A stretch of DNA of 64,000 nucleotides, taken from the NCBI GenBank assembly GCA_963848085.1, contig CAWKCE010000007.1, forward strand, positions 56,201 to 120,200. Direction: 5' to 3'. This stretch comes from CAWKCE01 sp032127035. GTDB lineage: Bacteria; Actinomycetota; Actinomycetes; JAHEKZ01. Both the position numbers and the translations under genes were made by a program. Of this stretch, positions 33,016 to 42,298 are shown piece after piece (position 1 is the first letter of the stretch; each line of letters begins with the position of its first letter). Under the pieces are notes generated by a model. That model had not been told where the DNA came from. It did not search any database and saw only the letters and a list, made by a program, of their open reading frames with translations.

Positions 33016-36013
33016 ATGGGCGCTGTGCTGCACGCCCTCGGGGTGGCCTGTGTGCGTCTGCGCTGGATCGTGGTCGGAATCTGGCTCGTCGTCGCCGTGG
33101 GCATCACCGTCCTGGTCGGACAGGTGGGCGCAGTCACCAACAACGACCTGACGCTGCCCGGCACCGACAGCCAGGCGGCCTTCGACCTCCTCCAGAACAG
33201 CTTCCCGCCCCAGCAGAACGGGAGCAGCCCGGTCGTCTACCACGCGACCTCAGGGCGGGTCGACGACGGCGGGGCCAACCAGAAGGCCATCACCAACAGC
33301 TACCAGCAGCTGAAGACCCTCCCGCACGTCGCCTCGGTCACGAACCCGTTCGCCAACAGCGCGTCCGGGCTGGTCAGCTCCGACGGGAAGTACGCCTTCA
33401 TCCCGGTGCTGCTGGACGTCGACTCCGGCGATCTCGACATCCCCACCGCACAGCGCGTCTACGACGCCGGCACCAGGCGGGCTGTGGCGGTCGGGATGGA
33501 GTCGGCCGTCGGAGGACCGGTCGGTTCGGCCCTGTCGTCGGCCGATACCGAGTCGAGCGAGGCGCTCGGGCTTATGGCGGCCATGATCATCCTCACCTTC
33601 ACCTTCGGAAGCCTCGTCGCCATGGGGATGCCGATCGTGACCGCCATTCTGGCGCTGCTCGGCGGGCTCGGGGTGATCGGCCTGCTCGGCCACCTCATCG
33701 ACATCCCGACGGTCGGACCCACGCTGGCGACGATGATCGGGCTCGGCGTCGGTATCGACTACTCCCTGTTCCTGCTGACCCGACATCTCGACCAGATCCG
33801 TCGCCAAGGCATGGACCCGCGAACTTCGATCGCCGAGGCGGTCGCCACCAGCGGCGGCGCGATCGTCTTCGCCGGCGGCACGGTTGTCGTCGCGCTGCTG
33901 TCCCTCGGGATCGCCGGGATCCCGTTCGTGACCGCCCTGGGCTACGCGTGCGCGATCGCTGTGTTCACCGCAGTCATCGCGGCAGTGACCCTCCTGCCCG
34001 CGATGCTCGCGATCCTGGGGGGCGGGATCGACCGGCTGGCCCTTCCGGGTTTCCTGCGCCCCAAGCCGAAGGTCGCGGGTGCGGGGTTCTGGGGCGGCTG
34101 GGCATCCGCAGTGGTCGCTCACCCGGTGATCAGCAGCGTGGCCGCAACCGCCGTCCTGGTGCCGCTGATCATTCCGCTGTTCTCCCTGTCCCTGGGTCAA
34201 GAGGACATCGGCGTGACCCCGACGAGCACCACCGAGCGTCAGGCATTCGACCTCATGTCGGACGGCTTCGGCCCCGGCTACAACGGTGCCCTCGTCGTTG
34301 CGGTGTCCATGAAGCCGGCAGCCCAGCCCAGCGCGCAGTACACCGAGCAGTACAACCAGGCGACCAGCCTCCAGAAGCAGCTGGAGCAGGACCAGAAGAC
34401 CCTCCCGGCCGAGGCCGCGAAGCTGCAGAAGCAGCAAGCCCAGCTCGAGAAGCAGGGAAAGGCACTGGCACAGCAGGAGAAGGCCCTCGACAAGCAGCGG
34501 AAGCAGCTGAAGAAGCAGGAGGCCTCCCTTCGGAAGCAGGAGGCCGCGCTCCGAGCGCAGGCCGCCCAGCTGGAGCGGGAGCGTGACCGGCTGGTCGCGC
34601 AGGCACAGCGCCTCGCCGCGCGCGAGAAGGCGCTGGTGAAGAACCTGGCTGCCATCCGGGCGAAGGAGAAGGTCGTCAAGGCGGCGCTGGCGGTCGCCGT
34701 CAAACCTGCCGTCATCGCCCGGCTCGAGGCCAGGCTCGCCGACCTGCAGACACGGGAAGCCGAGGTCAAGGCCACGATCAGGGCGAACGCTCGCGAGCTG
34801 AGAGCATTGGCCGCGCAGGCCCGAACGCTGCTGGCGCGCAAGACCGAGCTCGAGTCCCAGGCCGACGCGCTCCAGCGGCAGGCCCAGGCCTTGCAGGCAC
34901 AGGCCACGCAGCTGTCCCAACAAGGCGCCAAGCTGCGGAAACAGGCCAAGGCCCTCGCCAAGCAGGCGCAGTCGCTCGAGCAGCAGGCCGACAAGCTTCA
35001 ACAGCAGCAGGAACTGGCCCAGCAACAGCAGGCCGAGGCCGAGCAGCTGCAGTCCGAGCTCACTGCCGAGCTCACCAAGGCCGGAGGCGATCCCCGGGGC
35101 ACCGACCCGCGGATCGTGACCCTCCAGGACGCGCTGGGCACCCCGGAGGACGTCCAGGTCGTGGTGCCACCGCAGATCAACAAGGCCGGCACCTCGGTCG
35201 TGATCAGCGTGATCGCGGTCACCCGGCCCGCCGACCCGCTGACCGCGGCGCTGGTCGATCAGCTGCGCGTCGAGGTCATCCCCTCCGCGCTGAGCTCAGG
35301 GATGGTCGCGGACGTCGGGGGCAACACCGCCGCGAACGTCGATCTGGCCGCTCTGATCACCGACCGGCTGCCGCTGGTGATCCTCACAGTGATCGCGCTG
35401 AGCTTCCTGCTCCTGCTGGTGGCGTTCCGCTCGCTGCTCGTCCCGGTCCAGGCCGCGGTGACCAACCTGCTCTCAGCAGCCGCCGCCTTCGGCGTGGTCA
35501 CGGCTGCCTTCCAGTGGGGCTGGGCGCTCGACCTGATCGGTCTCGACTCTCCCATACGGCACTGTCCCCATCGCGAGCTATGTCCCACTGATGATGTTCG
35601 CCGCCCTGTTCGGGCTGTCCATGGACTACGAGGTCTTCTTCGTCAGCCACGTCCAGGGGCACCACGCAGCCGGTATGCCGCAACGGGAGGCGGTTCGCGC
35701 CGGCCTCGCCTCCAGCGCCAAGGTCATCTCGGCAGCGGCGCTGATCATGATCTCGGTATTCGGCAGCTTCATCATCAACGACGACCCGATCGTCAAGCAG
35801 TTCGGCGTCGGCCTGTCGGTGGCGGTTGCACTGGCCGCACTTCTCGTGCTGCTGCTCGCCCCGGCCATGCTGACGCTGTTCGGAGAGACGACGTGGCGGC
35901 TGCCCCGGTTCCTTGACCGGATCCTGCCCCACCTCGATCTGGAGGGACACGAGCGGCAGGCCGCGGCAGCCGCCGCTGACCCGCCCAAGGAGCCGGAGCT
36001 GACCTCTGCCTGA
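33016..36013 (+). pseudogene. MMPL-family transporter with coiled-coil insert, interrupted by a frameshift
   Basis: Translation from ATG 33016 (after GGGGGAGG) gives an RND/MMPL protein. It has a first helix, an external domain, a helix cluster with LGVGIDYSLFLLTRHLDQIR, then a Gln/Lys/Ala-rich coiled coil (about residues 440-690), the second external part and second helix bundle. At about 35554 the frame shifts. The remainder (SMDYEVFFVSHVQGHH, then helices, to 36013) continues in another frame. Removing one base near 35551-35554 restores a protein of about 998 residues reading SPYGTVPIASYVPLMMFAAL. This is either a real inactivating mutation or a sequencing error. Both halves otherwise look functional and free of other damage. 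Confidence 0.85.
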
Positions 36014-36042
36014 CCGCGCGGGGGACGGCCGTCGTCGCCGAG

Positions 36043-37200
36043 TCAGTCGGCGGCGAGCACCTCTGGGTGCCGCGCGACCGCCAACGCGGTAAGCGCCAGG
36101 GCCTTGGCGCCGTCGAGCATGGTCCGGTCACCCGCCTCCGTGACGCACGCCGCAGCGAACTCGTGCTGGTGGTTGACCGCAGGCCACGAGTGGATCGCCA
36201 TGTCGGCGTGCAGTCCCGGCACCAGCTGGCTCACGTTGCCGAAGTCCGTCGACCCGCCGACCGAGTCGCCGGCCGGATCAGGTGTGTAGTCCCGGCCGAT
36301 CGCCTCGCACGCGGCGGTGAACGTGGCTGCCAGCCCGGTGTGCGCCTCGACCGGGTCGAACAGGTAGCCCACGACGTCGACCTCGACGGTCGTCCCGGTC
36401 ACCATGGCAGCCCCGTCCAAGCAGGCCCGTACCCGCGTCCGGAGGTCTTCCAGGTCCGCCATGCTGGCCGCCCGCAGGAAGTACGAGACCTCCGCCCGCT
36501 CCGGAACGATGTTGGCCGCCTCGCCACCGTCAACGATCACGCCGTGCACCTGCTGCAGAGGACGGAAGTGCTGACGCAGCAAGGAGATCGAGGTGTAGCT
36601 GGCAACCACGCCGTCGAGTGCGTTCCGACCCAGCTCCGGAGCCGACGACGCGTGCGACGCCTGCCCGCGGTAGACGACCCGCCAGTCCTCGCACGACAGC
36701 CCCTTCGGGGCGTAGTCGTCATACGGGGACGGGTGCATCATCATGGCCGCGTCCGCATCGGCGAAGGCACCGGCGTTGATGAGCTCGACCTTCCCGCCTC
36801 CTGACTCCTCGGCGTGCGTGCCCAGAACCGTGAGCCGCATCCCGACGTCCTCGACGAGCGGAGCCAGAGCGAGCCCGGCTCCCACCGCTGACGCCGCGAT
36901 GATGTTGTGCCCACAGGCATGGCCGACACCGGGCAGCGCGTCGTACTCCGCACAGATGACGACGTGCGGGCCAGTGGAGCCGAGGCGCGCCGCAAACGAG
37001 GTCGGGAATCCGTACGCCTCCCGCTCGACGACGAACCCGTGCGCCTCGAGCAGGTTGCCGCACTTCATGGCGGCGCGATGCTCCTCGTAGGACAGCTCCG
37101 GGTCAGCCGAGATGCCGTGGGACAGGCCGACCAGGGAGTCGGCGAGGGCGTCCACGCGCGTGGAGACCGAGTTGATGTCAGCGGCGGAGAAGGTGGTCAC
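36043..37200 (-). CDS. M20-family amidohydrolase
   Basis: The product has 385 residues. The two-metal peptidase M20 fold is marked by CAEYDALPGVGHACGHN (metal ligands), THAEESGGGK with the catalytic Glu, and the lid domain between about 175 and 285. Members of this subgroup cleave N-acyl amino acids, aminobenzoyl-glutamate or similar amides. The substrate here is unknown. The GTG at 37200 follows AAGGATGG; a longer frame to 37242 has no comparable site. It is divergent from a small membrane protein gene. Confidence 0.9.
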   Translation of the reverse strand: MTTFSAADINSVSTRVDALADSLVGLSHGISADPELSYEEHRAAMKCGNLLEAHGFVVEREAYGFPTSFAARLGSTGPHVVICAEYDALPGVGHACGHNIIAASAVGAGLALAPLVEDVGMRLTVLGTHAEESGGGKVELINAGAFADADAAMMMHPSPYDDYAPKGLSCEDWRVVYRGQASHASSAPELGRNALDGVVASYTSISLLRQHFRPLQQVHGVIVDGGEAANIVPERAEVSYFLRAASMADLEDLRTRVRACLDGAAMVTGTTVEVDVVGYLFDPVEAHTGLAATFTAACEAIGRDYTPDPAGDSVGGSTDFGNVSQLVPGLHADMAIHSWPAVNHQHEFAAACVTEAGDRTMLDGAKALALTALAVARHPEVLAAD

Positions 37201-37267
37201 GGGGCCATCCTTCCGCACCCACCCGAGACCACGGCCACGCACCGTGCTCTCGCCTACGATCAGCCGG

Positions 37268-37609
37268 ATGAAAGGCCCCGCTGTCGCCCTGCGTACCGTC
37301 CACGCGTCGATCGCCGCAGTCGAGCTGGCCAGCCTCGGCTACGTCTGGTGGTGCGCCTTCACCCGCCGACGTGACCGTGCGCTCCGGGTGGCGGTCGCGG
37401 CGTTGTGGCTCGAAGGCGTCGCCCTGGTCATTGGGCGTGGCGACTGTCCGCTCGGCCCCCTGCAGGACCGGCTCGGCGACCCGGTGCCGCTGTTCGAGCT
37501 GGCCCTCCCGCCGAAGGCGGCCAAGGCTGCCGTGCCAGTGCTCACTGGCATCGCCCTGGCCGGGATGGCGCTGCTGCTCTGGCGAAGGCCAGACGCGAAG
37601 GACGTATGA
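37268..37609 (+). CDS. Small membrane protein
   Basis: The product has 113 residues with three hydrophobic segments: about 8-27, 38-54 and 85-105. The loop between the second and third reads GRGDCPLGPLQDRLGDPVPL and holds a single Cys. I have seen this GDCPLGPLQ pattern in uncharacterised actinobacterial membrane proteins but know no function. The ATG at 37268 is 7 codons after the divergent gene's leader region; the longer frame from 37112 overlaps that gene and is rejected. Confidence 0.7.
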   Translation: MKGPAVALRTVHASIAAVELASLGYVWWCAFTRRRDRALRVAVAALWLEGVALVIGRGDCPLGPLQDRLGDPVPLFELALPPKAAKAAVPVLTGIALAGMALLLWRRPDAKDV

Positions 37610-37772
37610 CCCGTCTCTGACGACTGCTGACGTGGCCTACTAGAGGTGAGTCGACCGGAGGAGGGAGTCCGGCCATGATGTCGACGACGGAGCAACGAGC
37701 ACGCCAGCAGGCCACGGACCTGTCCGCGCTGATGTGGCACATCGGCACCTCCACCATGGTGGATCATCCCTT

Positions 37773-37824
37773 CGCCAGGCCGCCACACTCACCCGGCAGT
37801 ACGGCGCAGCGTGGCGGTCTGGCG
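37773..37824. repeat. Palindrome sharing the CGCCAGGCCGCCAC arm
   Basis: The left arm CGCCAGGCCGCCAC (37773-37786) and right arm GTGGCGGTCTGGCG (37811-37824) pair at 13 of 14 positions around a 24-base loop. The left arm is also present in each copy of the 62-bp repeat at 21897. It lies between a short ORF starting at 37675 and the tRNA-Lys gene. It could be a terminator for the minus-strand tRNA transcript or a dispersed palindromic element. Confidence 0.7.
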
Positions 37825-37863
37825 GACACTTGCCGCACCCGCGCGACGACACGCCAGCCGTGG

Positions 37864-37936
37864 TGGGCCGCCAGGGACTCGAACCCTGAACCTACGGATT
37901 AAAAGTCCGCAGCTCTGCCAATTGAGCTAGCGGCCC
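37864..37936 (-). tRNA. tRNA-Lys (anticodon TTT)
   Basis: The 73-base cloverleaf on the minus strand has acceptor arms GGGCCGC and GCGGCCC. The D region is AGCTCAATTGGCAGAGC. The anticodon loop CTTTTAA gives TTT, and the T arm is CAGGGTTCGAGTCCCTG. The discriminator is A, and CC follows it in the genome. It decodes AAA and AAG lysine codons. Confidence 0.96.
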
Positions 37937-38104
37937 GGGAGAAGAGGAAGCCCGTCCGGTCGAGCCAGGACGGAGCCGGGATCTTCCCGCGGACACGCTA
38001 CCGCTGTGACAGTGGTACAGCCGCGACTGTCGCGCGGCTCCAACGGTCTGAATCACCGGCCACCCGTGCCCGCAGGCACCCCGTGCGGACGGCATGATGC
38101 GGGG

Positions 38105-38638
38105 ATGTCTGACGAGATCTCCGTTGCGACGAGCGACCGTGACTTCGAGGCGTTCGGCAGGCTGGTGCGGGAGTACTGGCAGTGGCTGCACGCGCGGTAC
38201 GCCGACCTGCCCGGGTTCGTGGACAACGTCGGCGGCCACCAAGCGATCGACGCCGAGCTGGCAGCCCTCCCAGCCAGGTACGGACCACCGGCCGGCAAGA
38301 CCCTGCTTGCCCGTCGCGATGGTCAGGTGACCGGGGGGATCGCCTACCGCGACCTGCACGACGGATCATGCGAGATGAAGCGTCTGTTCGTCCCCGACCG
38401 GTTCCAGAGCACGGGCACCGGCCGCTTGCTGTGCCAGACCCTGATCAGCGAGGCGACCGCCGACGGCTATCGGCTCATGCGATTGGACACCGGCGACCAG
38501 AACACCGAGGCGATTCGCATGTACCAGGCCCTCGGCTTCCGGACATGCCCGCCGTACCACCAGTATCCGCAGGCGCTTATGGCGCACCTGTGTTTCCTGG
38601 AGCGGCAGCTCGCCGCGGACCCACTGACGCCGACGTGA
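38105..38638 (+). CDS. GNAT-family N-acetyltransferase
   Basis: The product has 177 residues. The acetyl-CoA loop is seen as FVPDRFQSTGTGRLLCQTLI, a slightly unusual variant of the Q/RxxGxG/A motif. It is followed by LDTGDQNTEAIRMYQALGF, which is typical of the family's last helix-strand. The N-terminal ISVATSDRDFEAFGRLVREY starts the fold. The acceptor substrate is unknown. The ATG at 38105 follows GCGGGG; the open frame reaches upstream to 38006 without a ribosome site. Confidence 0.88.
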   Translation: MSDEISVATSDRDFEAFGRLVREYWQWLHARYADLPGFVDNVGGHQAIDAELAALPARYGPPAGKTLLARRDGQVTGGIAYRDLHDGSCEMKRLFVPDRFQSTGTGRLLCQTLISEATADGYRLMRLDTGDQNTEAIRMYQALGFRTCPPYHQYPQALMAHLCFLERQLAADPLTPT

Positions 38639-38834
38639 TCTCCAGGTAGCCGGACCGCGGCCCTTTCTGCTACTCCCGTCAAGGGTCCGGTTTGTCCATT
38701 GACAGCCGCCGAGGCCAGGCTCACACTCGCGCTGCGTCTGCCGGACGGCTGCGCGCGACCGCGGCCGCCCGCGGATTGTGCAACCACCGCACCGTGGGCC
38801 GGTTCGGACCCACGGTCATCCGGAGGGGACGTCC

Positions 38835-40082
38835 ATGAATCGAAGAATGCGCCTCGTGCGCCCCGTCACCGCCCTGGTCTCGGTGGGCGCCCTGGCGGTC
38901 GCTGGGCTGCTGTCAGCACCCGCGCAGGCAAGCAGTCCGCCTGCCCCGTACCAGACCGTCGTCGACGGCCTGCGCAACCCGCGTGGCCTCACCATGTCCT
39001 ACGACGGCAAGTTGTTCGTCGCCGAAGGCGGCGAGGGCGGCAGCGTCTGCTTCCCCGGAGCCTCGCCCGAAGGCGGCGGCGATCTGTGCGCCGGGCTGTC
39101 GTCACGCATCAGCCGCATCAGCCCACGGACCGGAGCCCGCACCGACTACATCACGGGGCTGGTGTCCCTGGATGGACCGCTGTTTGCTGTGGGAGCCACC
39201 GGGGTTGCCGCCCGCAACAACCAGGTGTTCGGACTCATGGGCGGCAGCACCGCCTTCGTCCCGCCGGCGTCAGCGTGCGGCGGAGGGCCGGACTGCCGAG
39301 ACCTCGTCGCCGCAGCCAAAGCGCAGCTCGGCCACCTGCTGCTGGGACGGTTGCCCAGTCACGACGACCGCGTCGCCGCCCGAACCGGAAGGTACGTGTG
39401 GCGACAGGACGTGGGGACCGCCAACTACCAATGGACCGTGGACAACAAGGACACCGTCGGACTCGGGAACCCTGCCTACCAGCCAGGCTGGGCGGAGAAC
39501 CCGGACTTCCAGCCCGGCGACGCCAACCCGTACGCCCTGGCTGCCATGCGCGGGGGCACCTACTCCGTCGACGGCGGGTCCAACACCCTGACCTGGGTGC
39601 CGAACGCCGGCGCTCCCCAGGTGGTCGCCGCATTCCCCAACCCGGACCCGGCAACGGCCAATGCCTACGACTCGGTGCCGACGTGCGTCGTGCCGGTCGG
39701 CAACAAGGTGGTCGTGGCCGATCTCAACGGACAGATCTTCGTGGTGGACGGCTCGAGCCTCACGGTCGCGCCCGCGCATGTGAAGTCGGTCGGCGGGGCC
39801 TTCCTGGTCGCTGCCGGCGGGTGTGACGCGAACCGCAAGGGACGCGTCTTCATCAGTGACATCTACAGCGGCGGAGTCGTGAGGCTCTCCCTGCGAGGGA
39901 TGTCCCTCAAGTGGATCCGTCCTCCGGGGACGCTGAACTTCCCGTCCGGCGTCGCGCTCGGTGACCACGGAGCGCTCTACGTCGCCAACAACAGCGTGTG
40001 CCCGAGCTTCCCGACCCCGGTCGCGCCAGACAACCCCTGCGGTGGGGTCAGCGGATCGATCGTGCGCATCGACCGCTGGTAG
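38835..40082 (+). CDS. ScyD/ScyE family secreted beta-propeller protein
   Basis: The product has 415 residues. The signal peptide covers about 1-32, with cleavage near AQASS. The mature start YQTVVDGLRNPRGLTMSYDG then LFVAEGG is the ScyD/ScyE family opening, and the C-terminus has LNFPSGVALGDHGALYVANN. Repeated propeller blades are visible. In cyanobacteria ScyD and ScyE belong to scytonemin gene clusters, but the wider family is common in actinobacteria without that pathway. Function is unknown here. The ATG follows GGAGGGG. A hairpin terminator lies just after the stop. Confidence 0.88.
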   Translation: MNRRMRLVRPVTALVSVGALAVAGLLSAPAQASSPPAPYQTVVDGLRNPRGLTMSYDGKLFVAEGGEGGSVCFPGASPEGGGDLCAGLSSRISRISPRTGARTDYITGLVSLDGPLFAVGATGVAARNNQVFGLMGGSTAFVPPASACGGGPDCRDLVAAAKAQLGHLLLGRLPSHDDRVAARTGRYVWRQDVGTANYQWTVDNKDTVGLGNPAYQPGWAENPDFQPGDANPYALAAMRGGTYSVDGGSNTLTWVPNAGAPQVVAAFPNPDPATANAYDSVPTCVVPVGNKVVVADLNGQIFVVDGSSLTVAPAHVKSVGGAFLVAAGGCDANRKGRVFISDIYSGGVVRLSLRGMSLKWIRPPGTLNFPSGVALGDHGALYVANNSVCPSFPTPVAPDNPCGGVSGSIVRIDRW

Positions 40083-40090
40083 CGGACGTG

Positions 40091-40123
40091 GGAGGCGCCG
40101 GCATCGACCGTGCCGGTGCCTCC
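40091..40123 (+). terminator. Hairpin terminator after the ScyD/ScyE gene
   Basis: The arms GGAGGCGCCGGCA (40091-40103) and TGCCGGTGCCTCC (40111-40123) pair at 12 of 13 positions around a 7-base loop, starting 9 bases after the stop codon. No T-run follows, as is usual in actinobacteria. Confidence 0.7.
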
Positions 40124-40241
40124 TGGTCGGCTGGCTCGTCGGTGGTCCCCCCGAGGTAGTGCCACTGAACCTCGCGGTCCAGAGAAGCGCGTCGACCCTC
40201 CGACGGTTTCGCCGACGCGCAACGGTTGGTTGGATCACCCC

Positions 40242-41333
40242 ATGACCGACCCTTTGCGCGTTGCCCTGCTCGGCTACGGCCTGGCCGGCCGCGTCTTCCA
40301 CGCCCCCCTGGTCGATGCCGAGCCCGGCCTCCAGCTCGCCGCCGTGGTCACCACGCACGCCGAGCGCGTGGCACAGCTGCGCGCGGACCGCCCGGACGTG
40401 ACGGTGCTCGACCATGCGGACTCGGTGTGGGCAGCGGCCGACCGTTACGACCTCGTCGTCGTCGCAACAGCCAACGCCGACCACGTCCCCGCGGCGCGGG
40501 CCGCGCTGGAGGCGGGACTGCACGTCGTCGTCGACAAGCCGCTGGCGGGAACTGCCGACGAGGCACGGACCCTCATCGCCCTCGCGGCCGATCGCGGCCG
40601 CCAACTGCACGTGTTCCAGAACCGGCGCTGGGACAGCGAGGTAAGGACGGTCCAGCGCCTCATGGCCGACGGGGTGCTCGGTCGGGTGCACCGCTTCGAG
40701 TCGCGCTTCGAGCGCTGGCGTCCCGTCCCGAAGGGCGGGTGGCGCGAGGAAGGGCCGCCGGAGCAGCTCCCCGGCCTTCTCTACGACCTGGGTGCCCATC
40801 TCGTCGACCAGGCTCTGTTGCTCCTGGGTCCGGTCGACACGGCGTTCGCGGTGGCACGTTCGCTGCGCCAGCCGGGTACGCCGGACGACGACACACAGGT
40901 CACCCTCCGGCACACGTCCGGTGCGGTGACCATGCTGTGGGCCAGTGCCGTGTCTGCCTTCACGACGCCGAGGCTTCGTGTGTTGGGCACCGCCGGCGGG
41001 TACCAGGTGGATGCCCTGGACGGTCAGGAGGATGCGCTTGTCGCAGGCGGCGACCCGTCATCCGCCGACTGGGGCGCCGTTCCGAAAGACCGCTGGGGAA
41101 CGCTGGTGTCCCGCGGCGCTGACGGACGGGACACCACGTCAACCGTCCGCAGCCAGCCCGGAGCCTGGCCGCAGTACTACTCGGCGGTGGTGTCTGCCGT
41201 CGCCGGAGACGCACCACCTCCCGTCGAACCGCTCGATGTGGTGGCCGACCTCCGGGTGATCGAGGCGGCGGCGGAGTCGGCCGCCACGGGCGAGGTCGTG
41301 CATCTTGACCCACCGGCCGGGCACGTCGCCTAG
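40242..41333 (+). CDS. Gfo/Idh/MocA-family oxidoreductase
   Basis: The product has 363 residues. The N-terminal Rossmann fold (about 1-120) starts RVALLGYGLAGRVFHAPLVD and includes the conserved VVDKPLAG, whose Lys is catalytic. The C-terminal alpha/beta domain follows with ENxD-like FHAPL and GAHLVDQALLLLG, where the His may be the proton relay. Such enzymes oxidise or epimerise sugars or cyclitols with NAD(P). The exact substrate is unknown. The gene converges on the aldose-epimerase-like gene with a 4-base overlap, and both handle sugars. Confidence 0.92.
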   Translation: MTDPLRVALLGYGLAGRVFHAPLVDAEPGLQLAAVVTTHAERVAQLRADRPDVTVLDHADSVWAAADRYDLVVVATANADHVPAARAALEAGLHVVVDKPLAGTADEARTLIALAADRGRQLHVFQNRRWDSEVRTVQRLMADGVLGRVHRFESRFERWRPVPKGGWREEGPPEQLPGLLYDLGAHLVDQALLLLGPVDTAFAVARSLRQPGTPDDDTQVTLRHTSGAVTMLWASAVSAFTTPRLRVLGTAGGYQVDALDGQEDALVAGGDPSSADWGAVPKDRWGTLVSRGADGRDTTSTVRSQPGAWPQYYSAVVSAVAGDAPPPVEPLDVVADLRVIEAAAESAATGEVVHLDPPAGHVA

Positions 41334-42130
41334 GGGAGGGACCACCGCCAGGTCGCGGCGCTCGTCCGCGGACGGCCCGGCCGCACCAGGAACCCACCGG
41401 TGAGACCGTCGGGCGGAGCCGACTGTGGCTCCAAGCAGACCCAGTCGGCTAGCTCGTCGAACAACACGAACCACTCGCAGTCGCTGTCCACGGCAAGTGT
41501 CAGTGCTCCCGGCCAGGTCAGCGAGGCCACACCGGTCGGCACATGGAATGCGTCGTCGAACGGTCCCGGTTGGTCGGGTTCCACAACGTTTCCGGTCGGC
41601 AACTGGTCCGCGCCGCGCTCCAGCATCGCGTCAGCAGGCAGATCGACGATCACGTCGTCCCCGCGACCGAGCCGGCGCCGGAACCAGGGATGCCACCCCA
41701 CCTCGGCGGGGAAGACCGCCTGCGTCGACTCGACCGCGATCTCGGTCCGAAGGGCGGTTTTGGACAGGCACCAGGAGTGGCGAACCTGGCCGGGCCAGGG
41801 CCACCCGGGACCCAGCGGCGTGACGGTCTCCACGCAGCTGGAGGTGGCCTCAACGATGTCAGCCGGACGGTCGAGCACAGTCCCGTGGATTGCCCACCCC
41901 TCGAAGTTGGGTGCCAGCGGGTGCGGCACGCCGTCATGACGAACCTCGTTCCCCCTCACCCGGCCCGGCCACGGCGCCATGAGGAACATGCCGTGCCCCA
42001 CCGGTCCCGGGTCCCTGGCCCCGACGAGCTCGAGGTCCGCCACTCGCCAGGAAACGACCCGAGCGCCGTCCGCCAGGTCAACTTCGACACGTGTGTCCCC
42101 GGCCGCCAGAACCACCAGCGAGTCGGTCAC
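41330..42130 (-). CDS. Aldose 1-epimerase family protein
   Basis: The product has 266 residues and a galactose-mutarotase beta-sandwich. Landmarks are LMAPWPGRVRGNEV, the catalytic-type His in NFEGWAIHGTV, a further His in EVGWHPWFRR, and CLEPQSAPPDGL near the C-terminus, which contains the catalytic Glu region. It interconverts sugar anomers. The GTG at 42130 has an AGG at about 8 bases; an ATG at 42160 would add ten residues. It converges with the Gfo/Idh/MocA gene (4-base overlap) and diverges from the arginase-family gene. Confidence 0.88.
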   Translation of the reverse strand: MTDSLVVLAAGDTRVEVDLADGARVVSWRVADLELVGARDPGPVGHGMFLMAPWPGRVRGNEVRHDGVPHPLAPNFEGWAIHGTVLDRPADIVEATSSCVETVTPLGPGWPWPGQVRHSWCLSKTALRTEIAVESTQAVFPAEVGWHPWFRRRLGRGDDVIVDLPADAMLERGADQLPTGNVVEPDQPGPFDDAFHVPTGVASLTWPGALTLAVDSDCEWFVLFDELADWVCLEPQSAPPDGLTGGFLVRPGRPRTSAATWRWSLP

Positions 42131-42298
42131 GCCGCAACCTGTCGCGAGGCGACGCCGCATGCGGTGCGTGCATGCACGAGGGTCATGGCACGACGCTAGC
42201 CGGGGGTGCCGGGTCACGGAAACGTGCGCGCCCCAGCGCTTCCGCTTGCACCTCGAAGAGACGACCATTGCGAGCAGACTTCAAGCCGGGAGGCCACC

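Noticed and set aside
33250..35025. A 591-codon minus-strand frame rich in Leu, Gly and Gln
   Set aside because: It is the antisense of the MMPL coiled-coil region, where repetitive Gln/Lys/Ala codons leave the opposite strand open.
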